The notes: generated from the letters alone by a model not told the origin. DNA of 44,264 nucleotides from Bacteroidota bacterium (GCA_013816895.1 JACDDR010000004.1:1-44264); one strand, 5' to 3'. Positions 7,664 to 16,929 are shown, numbered from the stretch's first letter. Translations and numbers: made by a program.

Positions 7664-8385
7664 TGAGCGCGGACTTTAATTCTTTTGAGGAAATGGAAGC
7701 GTATTACGCTGGCACATTGAGCCAGGAGGAAATAAGCGCCTTCGAAGCTCGGCTTGCTATTGATAGCCAATTGTGGGAAGAGTATGAAGAATATAAAAAA
7801 ATAAGAACGGGTTTTAAAAAGGCTGCTCTTGCTGATTTCCGCAAACAGCTTCAGAAAACAGATATAGAACTTGACAGTAAACCCAATAAAAGCCTATGGA
7901 AGCGAATATATCTTCCAATGGCTGCTGCTATTTTTCTGCTCGCTGGCCTTTTCTTTCTATTTAGAAATAATGACCCGCTTAAAAAGTACGAGCCAGAGGA
8001 AATAGGCCTAACTTCCACCTTGTCGGCCAGCAACACGTCAAATTTAGCTGAAGCAAATACGCTTTTTCGCAAAAAAGAATACAGCAAATCATTTAACGCA
8101 TATAAACAGCTTCCGGAATCTGATACTACAAATTACTTTATGGCCGTTTGTGCATTCAGACTCGGACAATTTGAAACTGCGGAACAACATTTTGAATCTG
8201 TTGCGAAGAACAACAACTCTGTGTTTTCTGAAAAAGCAGATTACTGGCTTGCTATTACATTTTATAAGCTAAATGAAAAGGAAAGGGTAAAGGAACGATT
8301 GGAGAGAATAATGAATAATCCTACACATGCTTATGGTGCAAAAGCAAAAGAGCTTTACACTAAACTTTACGGTAACGGCGAGTAA
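7663..8385 (+). CDS. Membrane TPR protein, probable anti-sigma partner
   Basis: A 240-residue single-pass membrane protein. The N-terminal 85 residues are cytoplasmic, soluble and rich in Glu (FEEMEAYYAGTLSQEEISAFE), resembling the zinc-free anti-sigma N-domains found beside ECF factors. A transmembrane helix lies at about 86-102 (YLPMAAAIFLLAGLFFLF). The periplasmic part carries TPR-like helices (AEANTLFRKKEYSKSFNAY, FMAVCAFRLGQFETAEQHF, KADYWLAITFYKLNEKERV). It is coupled to the ECF sigma gene by TAATG. I infer that it holds the sigma factor at the membrane and senses an envelope partner through the TPRs. Its 3' end overlaps the converging CHAT gene by 26 bases. Confidence 0.85.
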   Translation: MSADFNSFEEMEAYYAGTLSQEEISAFEARLAIDSQLWEEYEEYKKIRTGFKKAALADFRKQLQKTDIELDSKPNKSLWKRIYLPMAAAIFLLAGLFFLFRNNDPLKKYEPEEIGLTSTLSASNTSNLAEANTLFRKKEYSKSFNAYKQLPESDTTNYFMAVCAFRLGQFETAEQHFESVAKNNNSVFSEKADYWLAITFYKLNEKERVKERLERIMNNPTHAYGAKAKELYTKLYGNGE

Positions 8386-10702
8386 AAAAGAAAACCGGAA
8401 TCAAAGCAAGCGAATACCATAAATAACCAAAAGGAGAGTTTTGTGGTGTTAACCCAAGCCTTTCGTCTTTTCCGTAAAGCACAACACCCGACCAAAAATA
8501 GGGATGCGCTTCTTCCGAGGTCTCAGCATCTTGAATATACTTTCGTTTAGCCTGTACAAGAGCGATGTTTACCGGATCGGTTTCAGAACTTTCATAGAAT
8601 GATTCGAGAATTTTTGAAGACGAAAGGTCATCTACTTTCCAAAGAGTGGATATAGATGTGTAAGAACCTGAACGTAACAGCATCCTCGGAAAACTGATAT
8701 TACCTTCACCCACTTCATACTTCCCTTTTCCGCTCTCACAACTCATTAATACACAAAGGTCACAGTTAATTTTTAAATTCTGAAGCTCACCTATTGAAAT
8801 CATCTTTGAATAGGAAGTATCAAGGAAAATTCCGGAATTCGTTTCATTGCCATTAAATACACCGTGGGAGGATATCTGAAGTACCTTTGCATTAACGTTT
8901 AGCTGTTCAGAGGTCTTCATCTCAGTACCACAATACTTTGATAAAATCCTATTAGTGGCCTCAGCAGTAAATGGCATTGATATATTTGATTTAAAAGGGG
9001 AGAATGCAATAAAATCAGTAGCGTGGCTGACAACTTTATTGCCTAACCATCGCGCGCTTAAAGCATAAGAAACATCATAATTATTAATCAAATATGGAAG
9101 CGTTCTGAATTCCATTTTGTCGGATGAAGTTGTTAGCAAGCACTCGAAAGGTATTGTTGTTAGCTCATCATGGGGGATAATTTTAACCTCATTAGTAGCA
9201 TCAATATATTTTTCCGCAGGCTTGAAAAGTAATTGATACAATTTTGAAGCAGCCGAAACGTAATTTGCATTTTCACGCTTAGATATTGATTCGTAAAGTT
9301 TTTTTGATAATGAATACATTTCAGGAGTTACAGCTACCCTTATTGCGTTTAATGTATTATTAGACACAATAAATATCACGCCTCGATTCCCCGTATTATA
9401 ATATTCGATAAGTGCTTTTTTACCAAGTACGTTTTTGATTTCCTGAATGGTATTTAATTGATGGCTCTTGTCAGCTCGGGCAACTCCGGAGTATTTTGAT
9501 TTATCTGAATAAAGAAATGACTTCTCAAGGTAAGAAACATCCGAAGTTTTCTCATAAAGAGCCAGAGAGCTGAACACCGCATATTGAAAAGGAACTTGGG
9601 CGTAAATACTCAGAACACGGTGTACCTCATGAGTTCGGTAAGAGTTCAGTATTTCATCCCAAACTTTAATTGCTAATTCCGAAGTGTTCAAAATTGTAAT
9701 AAGGTCTTCTTTTGATTGATTTCTCTTTGCCGCTTCCATGTACTCACACCTCTTGTTTAATAAAACCATTAACTGATGTAGGTTGGATGACTTGATACTT
9801 TCAGGAGTTTTCATTCCTGCTCTGAAAGTAAAATTGTTCTCGAGACAGTTTATTGCGGTATCGAGAAAAAGAATTATTCTATCTATAGAATCATTCCGAT
9901 ATCCATACTGATAAAGCAAGGCTATGGTATAGTAGCAATCGCTTAGTTTAGGGTGTTTAGCTCCGAACGTGCGTTTTAATATAATTGAGACTCGACTATA
10001 AAATTCATTCGCTTTCTGAAATTCAAAATTGAAATCTATGTCATCCTGCTTTTTCTGCCATACCACATCGGTATAGGTATTTCCAATTTGCTGAAAAATT
10101 TCGGCTTTTTGATAAGGCTCTGTGCTACATAAAAGCGCCTTGTTAAACCAATATCGGGCGGAATCATAATACCTATAAGGTTCACGCTTTACTTCACGCC
10201 CATAAACCTTGAGAGCATACGCGTAATTCCTATAAATATCGCGAGGGTTGACTGTTTTTTTATCGGTAGCGTATTTATAAATATCCAAAGCCTTTTTATT
10301 AAAGAAACAAGCAGAATCGAAAACACGCTTAAAGCTGAAATACTTGCCAATGCAGGAATAAATTTCGGCGGTTTTTGCACTATGTTCTCCAAAAAGCGAG
10401 CGATTCAAGTCAAGCGATAAGCGATGTAAACGTCCTGCTTCTTCGATATCCGAGAGCTGATAATAATAGTCGCCCGCTACAAGATATGTTTGTGCCTGCA
10501 GAGGCGATGATAGTGCGGACGCCTTTTTTAGATTGTCTGATATTAATATCTCCGCGCTTGCCGCATTACCAAGAACTAAAAGTTGCTTTATTTTGTGATT
10601 ATTCTCAGAAACAACTTTTTCGGCATATTTATCAATAGCCCGGCAGATGGCGGAATGCATCATCAGGACGCTGAACAGAAATATGAAGATATATTTAGTC
10701 AA
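8360..10702 (-). CDS. CHAT-domain (caspase-like) protease with TPR repeats, membrane-anchored
   Basis: A large protein with helical TPR-type repeats over about residues 30-450. A C-terminal CHAT peptidase domain of the caspase superfamily follows (about 470-745), with catalytic His613 in SSHG and Cys655 in LMSCESG. A C-terminal membrane helix (YLWYSLALIPVFFF) with a basic tail ends the protein. Numbering is from a TTG at 10702. The frame extends to an ATG at 10789, but the extra 29 residues are Cys-rich and unnatural. The 10702 start gives a clean signal peptide (TKYIFIFLFSVLMMHSAICRA) and lies just below a good promoter. This predicts a periplasmic protease tethered to the inner membrane. 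It converges on and overlaps the sigma/TPR pair by 26 bases. Substrate unknown; a self-digestion or envelope-stress role is inference. Confidence 0.88.
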   Translation of the reverse strand: MTKYIFIFLFSVLMMHSAICRAIDKYAEKVVSENNHKIKQLLVLGNAASAEILISDNLKKASALSSPLQAQTYLVAGDYYYQLSDIEEAGRLHRLSLDLNRSLFGEHSAKTAEIYSCIGKYFSFKRVFDSACFFNKKALDIYKYATDKKTVNPRDIYRNYAYALKVYGREVKREPYRYYDSARYWFNKALLCSTEPYQKAEIFQQIGNTYTDVVWQKKQDDIDFNFEFQKANEFYSRVSIILKRTFGAKHPKLSDCYYTIALLYQYGYRNDSIDRIILFLDTAINCLENNFTFRAGMKTPESIKSSNLHQLMVLLNKRCEYMEAAKRNQSKEDLITILNTSELAIKVWDEILNSYRTHEVHRVLSIYAQVPFQYAVFSSLALYEKTSDVSYLEKSFLYSDKSKYSGVARADKSHQLNTIQEIKNVLGKKALIEYYNTGNRGVIFIVSNNTLNAIRVAVTPEMYSLSKKLYESISKRENANYVSAASKLYQLLFKPAEKYIDATNEVKIIPHDELTTIPFECLLTTSSDKMEFRTLPYLINNYDVSYALSARWLGNKVVSHATDFIAFSPFKSNISMPFTAEATNRILSKYCGTEMKTSEQLNVNAKVLQISSHGVFNGNETNSGIFLDTSYSKMISIGELQNLKINCDLCVLMSCESGKGKYEVGEGNISFPRMLLRSGSYTSISTLWKVDDLSSSKILESFYESSETDPVNIALVQAKRKYIQDAETSEEAHPYFWSGVVLYGKDERLGLTPQNSPFGYLWYSLALIPVFFFTRRYRKV

Positions 10703-10710
10703 AGTATTAG

Positions 10711-10743
10711 CAAATATAATACTTTGTCTAAAACGCGGACAAA
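10711..10743 (-). promoter_or_regulatory. Bacteroidota promoter for the CHAT gene
   Basis: On the minus strand a -33 TTTG (10743-10740) is followed, after 21 bases, by a -7 TATATTTG (10718-10711), fitting TTTG-N(17-23)-TAnnTTTG. Transcription would start near 10705, only a few bases before the proposed TTG start at 10702, suggesting a nearly leaderless message. Confidence 0.6.
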
Positions 10744-10750
10744 GAAAGGT

Positions 10751-10857
10751 TTGACATGCCGAACATGGACATTGACAAAACCTTGACAAATGACATTACA
10801 TATCCTGACAAAACTTATTACGTACTTTGATAAAATCAGGAGCAAACTTTGATAAAA
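10751..10857. repeat. Phased TTGAYAAAA repeat array
   Basis: Six copies of a motif near TTGAYAAAA start at 10751, 10772, 10783, 10805, 10827 and 10849, with spacings of 21, 11, 22, 22 and 22 bases. These are one or two turns of the DNA helix. The first copy is TTGACAT, the middle copies are (T/C)TGACAAA, and the last two are TTGATAAAA. The array lies directly upstream of the CHAT gene promoter and just beyond the stop of the small lipoprotein gene. The phasing suggests cooperative binding of a regulator on one DNA face; that reading is inferred. Confidence 0.7.
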
Positions 10858-10859
10858 AC

Positions 10860-11156
10860 TTACAATAGACAAAAAAATGTTTGACGGATGTGCACATCAG
10901 TTAAAGTCGCCAAATGTTTGTAGTAAAGCCGTTCGTCCACTGTTCCCTTACTTTCTTTGTCGCCTGGCAATTCAATAAATTCAGTTTCATGATTTCCTTT
11001 CCCTAATAGCTCAATAATGTCGGAGGATGTTGATTTCTGAAACTGGAATTCGTGTTTTTTGCCATTTACATTAAGAACGACTTTTTTTCTTGATTTCTCG
11101 CATGAGATAATTGACAACGTCAGAATAATTAAAATAGCTGTGATTATAGTTTTCAT
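10860..11156 (-). CDS. Small putative lipoprotein
   Basis: A 98-residue protein with a lipoprotein signal peptide (MKTIITAILIILTLSIISC, lipobox LSIISC, Cys19). The mature chain is short and polar (KVVLNVNGKKHEFQFQK, IIELLGKGNHETEFIEL). The family is not recognised. It sits alone between purH and the CHAT gene on the same strand as both; the phased repeat array begins right after its stop. Association with the CHAT protease is possible but not shown. Confidence 0.6.
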   Translation of the reverse strand: MKTIITAILIILTLSIISCEKSRKKVVLNVNGKKHEFQFQKSTSSDIIELLGKGNHETEFIELPGDKESKGTVDERLYYKHLATLTDVHIRQTFFCLL

Positions 11157-11306
11157 GTCTGGTTAAATTCCGCCTAACTCTCAAATTGTCGCCTAAACAA
11201 ATATTTGCAAATGCTTAAACGCGTCTCCGCTAAACCAAAGATAAAAGAAAATACAATTCTCAAAAAAGCGTTCAGATGTACGGACCAGGATTTTACCAGA
11301 AAACAA

Positions 11307-12833
11307 TTAATGTTTAAAGTGCCTCACCCCCGTCATCACCATGCTTAAACCATGAGCGTTGCAATACTCGATACTGTCTTTATCTTTTATTGATCCTCCG
11401 GGCTGAATAACAGCGGTAATGCCTGCCTTACCCGCCAGTTCAACGCAATCGGGAAAAGGAAAAAACGCATCGCTGGCCATAACTGCTCCTTTAAGATCAA
11501 AACCAAAACTAAGCGCTTTGTTGATAGCTTGCTTTAAGGCGTCAACACGCGAAGTTTGTCCGGTGCCGCTTGCAAGCAACTGACCGTTTTTTGCAAACAC
11601 AATGGTATTTGATTTAGTATGTTTAACCAGTTTGTTGGCAAATAATAGATCCTTTATTTCCGAAGCTGTAGGAACCTTTGTAGTCGCCGGTTTCAGGTCC
11701 GCCTCTATTTCTGTTTTAAGATCTTTATCCTGTTCAATCACACCATTCAATAAAGTTCGGAACGATTTTTTACTGAGCTCTACTTTATTCTGAATTAAAA
11801 TAATACGGTTGGGTTTTGACTTCAACATCGCAAGCGCGTCTTCATCATAGGCCGGAGCAATAACCACTTCGCAAAATAATTTATTTATTTCTGTAGCAGT
11901 GGCAAGGTCTATTTTTCTGTTTCCAATTAATATTCCCCCGAAGGCAGATACAGGATCTCCTGCCAGAGCATCCACGTAAGCCTGGTGAATGGTATCGCGT
12001 GAAGCAACTCCGCAGGCGTTATTGTGTTTTAAAATAGCAAACGTTGGTTCAGTAAAATCCGACATTAAAGCAACTCCGGCATCTACGTCCAGCAAGTTGT
12101 TATAGGAAAGTTCTTTGCCGGCAAGCTTGGTAAACATTTTGTCAAGATCCCCGTAAAATACTCCTTGCTGATGCGGATTCTCTCCGTAACGTAATATCTG
12201 CGCCTGCTGAATGCTTTGTTTAAACTGAGGAATATTTTCTGTCTGGTTAAAATAATTAAAAATGGCGCTGTCGTAATGCGAGGATGTTGCGAACGCTTTG
12301 CCTGCGAATTTTTTCCGGTCTGAAAGATCTGTGTTTCCTTTTTTTGTTTCCAGTAACGAAAGCAGTTCTGAATAATCATTCCGCGAAGAAACTATTACCA
12401 CATCGTTGAAATTTTTAGCTGCCGCACGGATAAGGGAAATTCCTCCTATATCAATTTTCTCAATAATGTCCTGTTCTTTTGCGCCACTGGCAACCGTTTC
12501 CTCAAAGGGATACAGATCAACAATCACCAGATCAATATCCGGAATGTTGTGCTGTGACTTCTCCTTTATATCCGATTCATTTTCGCGCCTGTTTAAAATT
12601 CCTCCAAAAATAGCAGGGTGTAAGGTCTTTACGCGGCCACCGAATATTTCGGGATAAGAGGTAACAGAATCAACCGCCGTCACCGGAATATTTAATTTCT
12701 CGATAAAGGATAAGGTTCCGCCGGTACTGTATAATTTTACACCAAGGCTGTAGAGTTTTTTAATAATTGGCTCTAAATTATCTTTGTAGTAAACAGAAAT
12801 TAAAGCGCTTTTAATAGTTTTTGAATTGCTCAT
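11307..12833 (-). CDS. purH: Bifunctional AICAR formyltransferase / IMP cyclohydrolase (PurH)
   Basis: A 508-residue enzyme of the last two steps of purine synthesis: formylation of AICAR with 10-formyl-tetrahydrofolate, then ring closure to IMP. The N-terminal IMP cyclohydrolase domain (MGS-like fold) has KLYSTGGTLSFI and the signature SYPEIFGGRVKTLHPAIFGG at about 60-80. The formyltransferase domain has LRYGENPHQQG, the catalytic KHNNACG and SDAFFPFPDCVELAG. Length is normal for the family. It appears monocistronic: the upstream gap of 157 bases separates it from a divergent DUF72 gene, and a 150-base gap follows. No clear terminator is visible. The cytoplasmic assignment is secure. Confidence 0.98.
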   Translation of the reverse strand: MSNSKTIKSALISVYYKDNLEPIIKKLYSLGVKLYSTGGTLSFIEKLNIPVTAVDSVTSYPEIFGGRVKTLHPAIFGGILNRRENESDIKEKSQHNIPDIDLVIVDLYPFEETVASGAKEQDIIEKIDIGGISLIRAAAKNFNDVVIVSSRNDYSELLSLLETKKGNTDLSDRKKFAGKAFATSSHYDSAIFNYFNQTENIPQFKQSIQQAQILRYGENPHQQGVFYGDLDKMFTKLAGKELSYNNLLDVDAGVALMSDFTEPTFAILKHNNACGVASRDTIHQAYVDALAGDPVSAFGGILIGNRKIDLATATEINKLFCEVVIAPAYDEDALAMLKSKPNRIILIQNKVELSKKSFRTLLNGVIEQDKDLKTEIEADLKPATTKVPTASEIKDLLFANKLVKHTKSNTIVFAKNGQLLASGTGQTSRVDALKQAINKALSFGFDLKGAVMASDAFFPFPDCVELAGKAGITAVIQPGGSIKDKDSIEYCNAHGLSMVMTGVRHFKH

Positions 12834-12951
12834 TTTTTAAAATAAAGGCTAAAGATAGAGTAAGATTCTATTAAAAGCGAGGCTGTTACCTTTTTGTGCA
12901 AATCTAAATTTAAGCGTGGCGCACCCTTCGCAAGGCTGAATGACATCGTCT

Positions 12952-12959
12952 TAATTTTG
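12952..12959 (+). promoter_or_regulatory. -7 promoter element TAATTTTG
   Basis: TAATTTTG matches TAnnTTTG and lies 31 bases before the ATG of the DUF72 gene. No matching -33 TTTG is seen at the expected distance, so this is a tentative promoter. Confidence 0.4.
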
Positions 12960-12990
12960 TTCCTTGCGTTCTTATTCTTAATTTTCTTGC

Positions 12991-13896
12991 ATGGATTACG
13001 GAAAAGTAGAAGAAAAACTGTTGGACGCGATTGACCTATCGTTACCTAAAGACCACAAGCAAACCGCAGAAGTACTTTCAAAACAAAAGCCATCAGCAAA
13101 GCCGCTGATACATGTGGGACTAGCAAAGTGGGGCATTCCGCAATGGGTGGGAAAATTATATCCAAAGAAAACAAAAGCCACGGATTTTCTTGAAGAATAC
13201 GGAAAGCAGTTTAATTGCATAGAGTTTAACGCTATTTTTTACAAGCTTCCGGACATGAAGCAGGTAAAGCTTTGGAAGAGCAAGGTGAATAAAGATTTTA
13301 AATTTTGTCCGAAATTTCACGCCGGCTTAACACACATTAAACGCTTAAAAGATTTTCGAATAGAGCTCGATAAATTTCTTGAAGTAGCGCATGAGCTCGA
13401 TAATAATTTAGGTCCTGTATTTTTAATGCCGCATCCTCAGATGGGTGAAAAAAGTCTTGAAACCATACAGGTATTTCTGGAAAGTCTGCCCAAAGAGTTG
13501 GATGTATTTACAGAATTCAGGCATAAGGAATACATGGATAAAAAATTAATGGATGCTATGTATCCCTGGATGCAAAAGAAAAAAGTAGGCTCCATTATAA
13601 CCGATACTGCCGGCGTTCGCGAAGGAGTGCACATGAGGTTAACAACGCCTGAAGCCTTTATACGTTTTGTTGGAAACAGTTTACATAAAAGTGACTACAC
13701 CCGAATTGATGACTGGGTGAAGCGTCTGAAGCAATGGCATGAGAAAGGTCTGAAAGAATCCTATTTTTTTATGCACATGCATGATGAGCGTTATTCGCCC
13801 GAGCTGAGCAAATATTTAATTGAACAGTTAAATAAAAAATGTGACGCGGGTATTAAAGTCCCGGCATTTTACAACGATGACAAAAAATTATTTTAG
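12991..13896 (+). CDS. DUF72 (YecE-like) family protein
   Basis: A 301-residue protein of the DUF72 family, a TIM-barrel-like fold of unknown biochemical role that is widespread in bacteria. Recognisable blocks are HVGLAKWGIPQWVGKLYP near residue 42-59, FNCIEFNAIFYKLP (the usual CVEVNSTFY-like segment), FKFCPKFHAGLTHIKRL, FTEFRHKEYM and FIRFVGN. Its typical start is a glycine strand followed by a conserved Trp. The 3' end overlaps the converging polymerase gene by 9 bases. Divergent from purH. Function cannot be stated beyond the family. Confidence 0.92.
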   Translation: MDYGKVEEKLLDAIDLSLPKDHKQTAEVLSKQKPSAKPLIHVGLAKWGIPQWVGKLYPKKTKATDFLEEYGKQFNCIEFNAIFYKLPDMKQVKLWKSKVNKDFKFCPKFHAGLTHIKRLKDFRIELDKFLEVAHELDNNLGPVFLMPHPQMGEKSLETIQVFLESLPKELDVFTEFRHKEYMDKKLMDAMYPWMQKKKVGSIITDTAGVREGVHMRLTTPEAFIRFVGNSLHKSDYTRIDDWVKRLKQWHEKGLKESYFFMHMHDERYSPELSKYLIEQLNKKCDAGIKVPAFYNDDKKLF

Positions 13897-16800
13897 CCCG
13901 GATCTATTTTTTGAGCGCGTCTGCCTTACAGGAAAAGTATTTTCATTCACATCATCTTTATTTAAAGTTGTTAAGCGGTAAGAATATTCCACCTCGATAT
14001 AAATAAAATCAAACTCTTCCACTACTCTGCCGATAAGGCGATAGCAGCCCGGACCAATAAGCGGGTAAGCCCTTGCTGATGGGGGAAAATGGACGGTATC
14101 CACCCAATATCCTTCTTTATCAAGAAACGTTCCGAAGTACATGCGTTCGCCTTTACTCGTGGAAGTGTTTTTAGCAGTAACGAGGTAAGCTTCAATTTCA
14201 ATTGTTTTTCCAATAAAACTACGGAGGTCCTTTGCAAGAAGATCGTCTTTAGGATTGACTTTCAAAAGATCGAAAGGAGAACATAATGCAAACCCCAGTA
14301 ATTCTATTTCGTCGAATGCATCATCAATCCAGGAGTCCTCGAGCTTTGGCAATTTATATTCCTGTGGTTTTACATCAAACAGTTCGGTGTGCTCGCGGGT
14401 TTGTTTTAATGGGTTCACAAGCATATGGACTTCCCACATGAGCTCTTTTTTATTTTTGCCTGTGAAAGCAAACGCGCCAACTTTAATCAGCAACCGGATT
14501 TGTTCCACTGATAATTTTACCCTTTTTACAAAATCGTATAAATCTTTGTACAGTCCATGCAGTTGTCTTTCATCCATTAACTGCTCAATGCTGGTTTTTT
14601 CCAATTCCCCGATCATGGCAAGGCCCAAGTAAATATCTTTTCCTTTTATGCGGCTCAAATCATCGCTATTATTTATACAGGGCGGAAAAATATTAGCTCC
14701 GTGCATTCGTGCTTCGTGAACATACAATTCAGTACGATAAAATCCCCCGCCATTGTTCAGGGTAGCTACCATGTATTCGAGCGGATAATGCGCTTTCAGG
14801 TAAAGGGCCTGGAAACTTTCAACTGCATAGCTGGCCGAATGTCCTTTTGAAAAAGCGAAGTTGGCGAAGCTTTCTATTTGTACCCAGATATTATTTATGG
14901 TATCGTAAGGATAGCCTTTCCCGTAACAGTTATTGAAAAACTTTTCTTTTACCTTATGGAACTCATTCCGTTGTTTGAATTTCCAGCTCATCCCGCGACG
15001 GAGATAATCTGCTTCGGCTAAAGTTAAGCCAGCAAAAATATGCGCTATTTTTATAACGTCTTCCTGATATACCATTACCCCATAGGTTTCCTTGAGAAGC
15101 TCGTAAAGTTCGGGAAGAGCGGCTCTTGCTTGATCTCTTTTATTTTCGTTGCGGTAACGCAGAATATATTCGCGCATCATCCCGCTTTTTGAAACACCTG
15201 GACGAATAATAGAACTGGCAGCCACCAGGCGCAGGTAATCATCGGCCTGCAACTTGGCAAGCAACATACGCATGGCCGGTGATTCTACATAAAAACAGCC
15301 GATGCATTTTCCAACTCGCAATATTTTTTTTACTTCTTCATCACTTGTAAATTTTTTAATGTCGTGAATGTCAATTTCAATGTCCTGGTTTTCTTTAACA
15401 AGCTCAAGCGCATCTTTTATTTTGCCAAGGCCGCGCTGACTCAAAATATCGAATTTAAATAATCCGATGTCTTCGGCTTCGAGCATACTGAACTGTGTTG
15501 TGGGATAGCCTTTCGGCGGCATAAAGGTGGCGCTGTAGGCGGTGATGGGCTCCTGGGAAATTAAAATTCCACTGGAGTGAATGCTGAGGTGCCGCGGAAA
15601 ACCTTGAATTAGTGTGCTGTAATTTATCACCAGCTGTCCTATCTGGTCGGCATCATTAATATTACTTATGTTTTGTAATTTATCTATTTCGTGTGCAGGC
15701 AAACCAAACACTTTTCCTAGTTCGCGGCGTACCGAATCATGTTTAAATGTGGAGTAAGTAGAAAGCAAGGCCACTCTTTTAGTTTCCTTTCCCTGCTTGT
15801 CTTTTCCAAACGTATCAAAAATATAACGCGTTACATCATCCCTGTCGGTCCATGAAAAATCAATATCAAAATCGGGAGCATTGGTTCTGAATTCATTTAT
15901 AAACCTTTCGAAATAAAGATCAAGTTCAATGGGATCAACACCCGTTATTTTCAAAAGATAAGCCACCAAGCTGTTGGCGCCGCTTCCACGTCCAACGTAA
16001 TAATAATTTTTATGTCGAGCGTATGTTATAATATCCCAGTTCAGCAAAAAATAAGACGCAAAATTCATCTTCCCTATTACTTCAAGTTCTTTTTCAAGAC
16101 GGTCGATCACAACTTTTCCGGGAGTTCCTGTATATCGCGATTTTAGCCCTTCATAGGCCAACCGTTTTAAAAGCTGAAGGTCGCCATTCACACTATCGGT
16201 ATAATGTTTTAAGTTTTTATGTTCCAGCTTTCCGAACTTAAACTCCACGTGGCATTGACTTAATATATTCTCCGTGTTTTTAATTGCCTGCGGATAGGAT
16301 GAAAACAGCGAGTACAACTTTTCCTTTTCCGGCACGATTTCATCTGCCGAGGTTTGTTCATTTTGCGGAAGCATGCTTAACAACACATTTTTATCAATAG
16401 CGCGAAGGAGGCGGTGCGCGTTAAAATGTTTTTTGTGCGAAAAGGTAACCGACTGAAATACCACCAGTTTATGCGCATAGTGTTTAGCGGGAGAGAAAGG
16501 AAAATTCGGCAACTCTTTCGCCGAAATGCCGATGAATTCATTTTCCATTAGAGGCCAGCCTTTGTAACTTCTAAAGGGATACACTACATACGCGTTGTTA
16601 AATTGCGGTGCTCGTGTTTCAAAATCTGTTCCCGTATGCAGGTGCTGCGAAAGATGTTCGTTGAGTTCTTTATATCCTTCATTATTCTGGGCGATGCCTG
16701 TGTATTGCTGGTTAATTCCATTCCTGAAATCAATTCCGGGAATAACTTTTAACTTGCGCTGCGGTGTGTCTCCCGATGTAAGGCGCAGGGCATCGAGCAC

Positions 16801-16929
16801 AGCAGAAGTGTTGTTGATGTCGGAAATAACAAGTGAATCGTATCCTTTTTGTTCGGTTTCGTCAAAGAGCTGCTCAGGGGATAAGGTCCCGTAACAAAAA
16901 CTGTAATATGTGTGGCAGTTAAGTAACAT
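13888..16929 (-). CDS. DNA polymerase III alpha subunit homologue, DnaE2-like
   Basis: A 1013-residue C-family DNA polymerase, shorter than replicative DnaE (about 1160). Order of domains: PHP-like N-terminus (1-200), palm with catalytic PDFDIDF Asp pair near 352-357, third Asp near 491 (FKFDIL), fingers with SKSGMMREYILRYR and YQEDV, HhH region about 770, OB-fold at 880-980 (IEIEAYLVTAKN). The PHP site is degenerate: NCHTYYSF lacks the first His of HxH, and the usual TDH block is SDI, so proofreading is unlikely. With dinB just upstream and a GIY-YIG protein between, I infer an error-prone or translesion polymerase. The ATG at 16929 sits inside a small hairpin (16927-16949). Confidence 0.9.
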   Translation of the reverse strand: MLLNCHTYYSFCYGTLSPEQLFDETEQKGYDSLVISDINNTSAVLDALRLTSGDTPQRKLKVIPGIDFRNGINQQYTGIAQNNEGYKELNEHLSQHLHTGTDFETRAPQFNNAYVVYPFRSYKGWPLMENEFIGISAKELPNFPFSPAKHYAHKLVVFQSVTFSHKKHFNAHRLLRAIDKNVLLSMLPQNEQTSADEIVPEKEKLYSLFSSYPQAIKNTENILSQCHVEFKFGKLEHKNLKHYTDSVNGDLQLLKRLAYEGLKSRYTGTPGKVVIDRLEKELEVIGKMNFASYFLLNWDIITYARHKNYYYVGRGSGANSLVAYLLKITGVDPIELDLYFERFINEFRTNAPDFDIDFSWTDRDDVTRYIFDTFGKDKQGKETKRVALLSTYSTFKHDSVRRELGKVFGLPAHEIDKLQNISNINDADQIGQLVINYSTLIQGFPRHLSIHSSGILISQEPITAYSATFMPPKGYPTTQFSMLEAEDIGLFKFDILSQRGLGKIKDALELVKENQDIEIDIHDIKKFTSDEEVKKILRVGKCIGCFYVESPAMRMLLAKLQADDYLRLVAASSIIRPGVSKSGMMREYILRYRNENKRDQARAALPELYELLKETYGVMVYQEDVIKIAHIFAGLTLAEADYLRRGMSWKFKQRNEFHKVKEKFFNNCYGKGYPYDTINNIWVQIESFANFAFSKGHSASYAVESFQALYLKAHYPLEYMVATLNNGGGFYRTELYVHEARMHGANIFPPCINNSDDLSRIKGKDIYLGLAMIGELEKTSIEQLMDERQLHGLYKDLYDFVKRVKLSVEQIRLLIKVGAFAFTGKNKKELMWEVHMLVNPLKQTREHTELFDVKPQEYKLPKLEDSWIDDAFDEIELLGFALCSPFDLLKVNPKDDLLAKDLRSFIGKTIEIEAYLVTAKNTSTSKGERMYFGTFLDKEGYWVDTVHFPPSARAYPLIGPGCYRLIGRVVEEFDFIYIEVEYSYRLTTLNKDDVNENTFPVRQTRSKNRSGLK

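Noticed and set aside
10772-10778. TTGACA as a sigma-70 -35 box
   Set aside because: Bacteroidota promoters use TTTG and TAnnTTTG, no matching -10 is present on the plus strand, and the copies form a phased array.
10751-10857. CRISPR array
   Set aside because: Repeats are only about 9 bases with varying ends and no 25-40 base repeat-spacer pattern; no cas genes are nearby.
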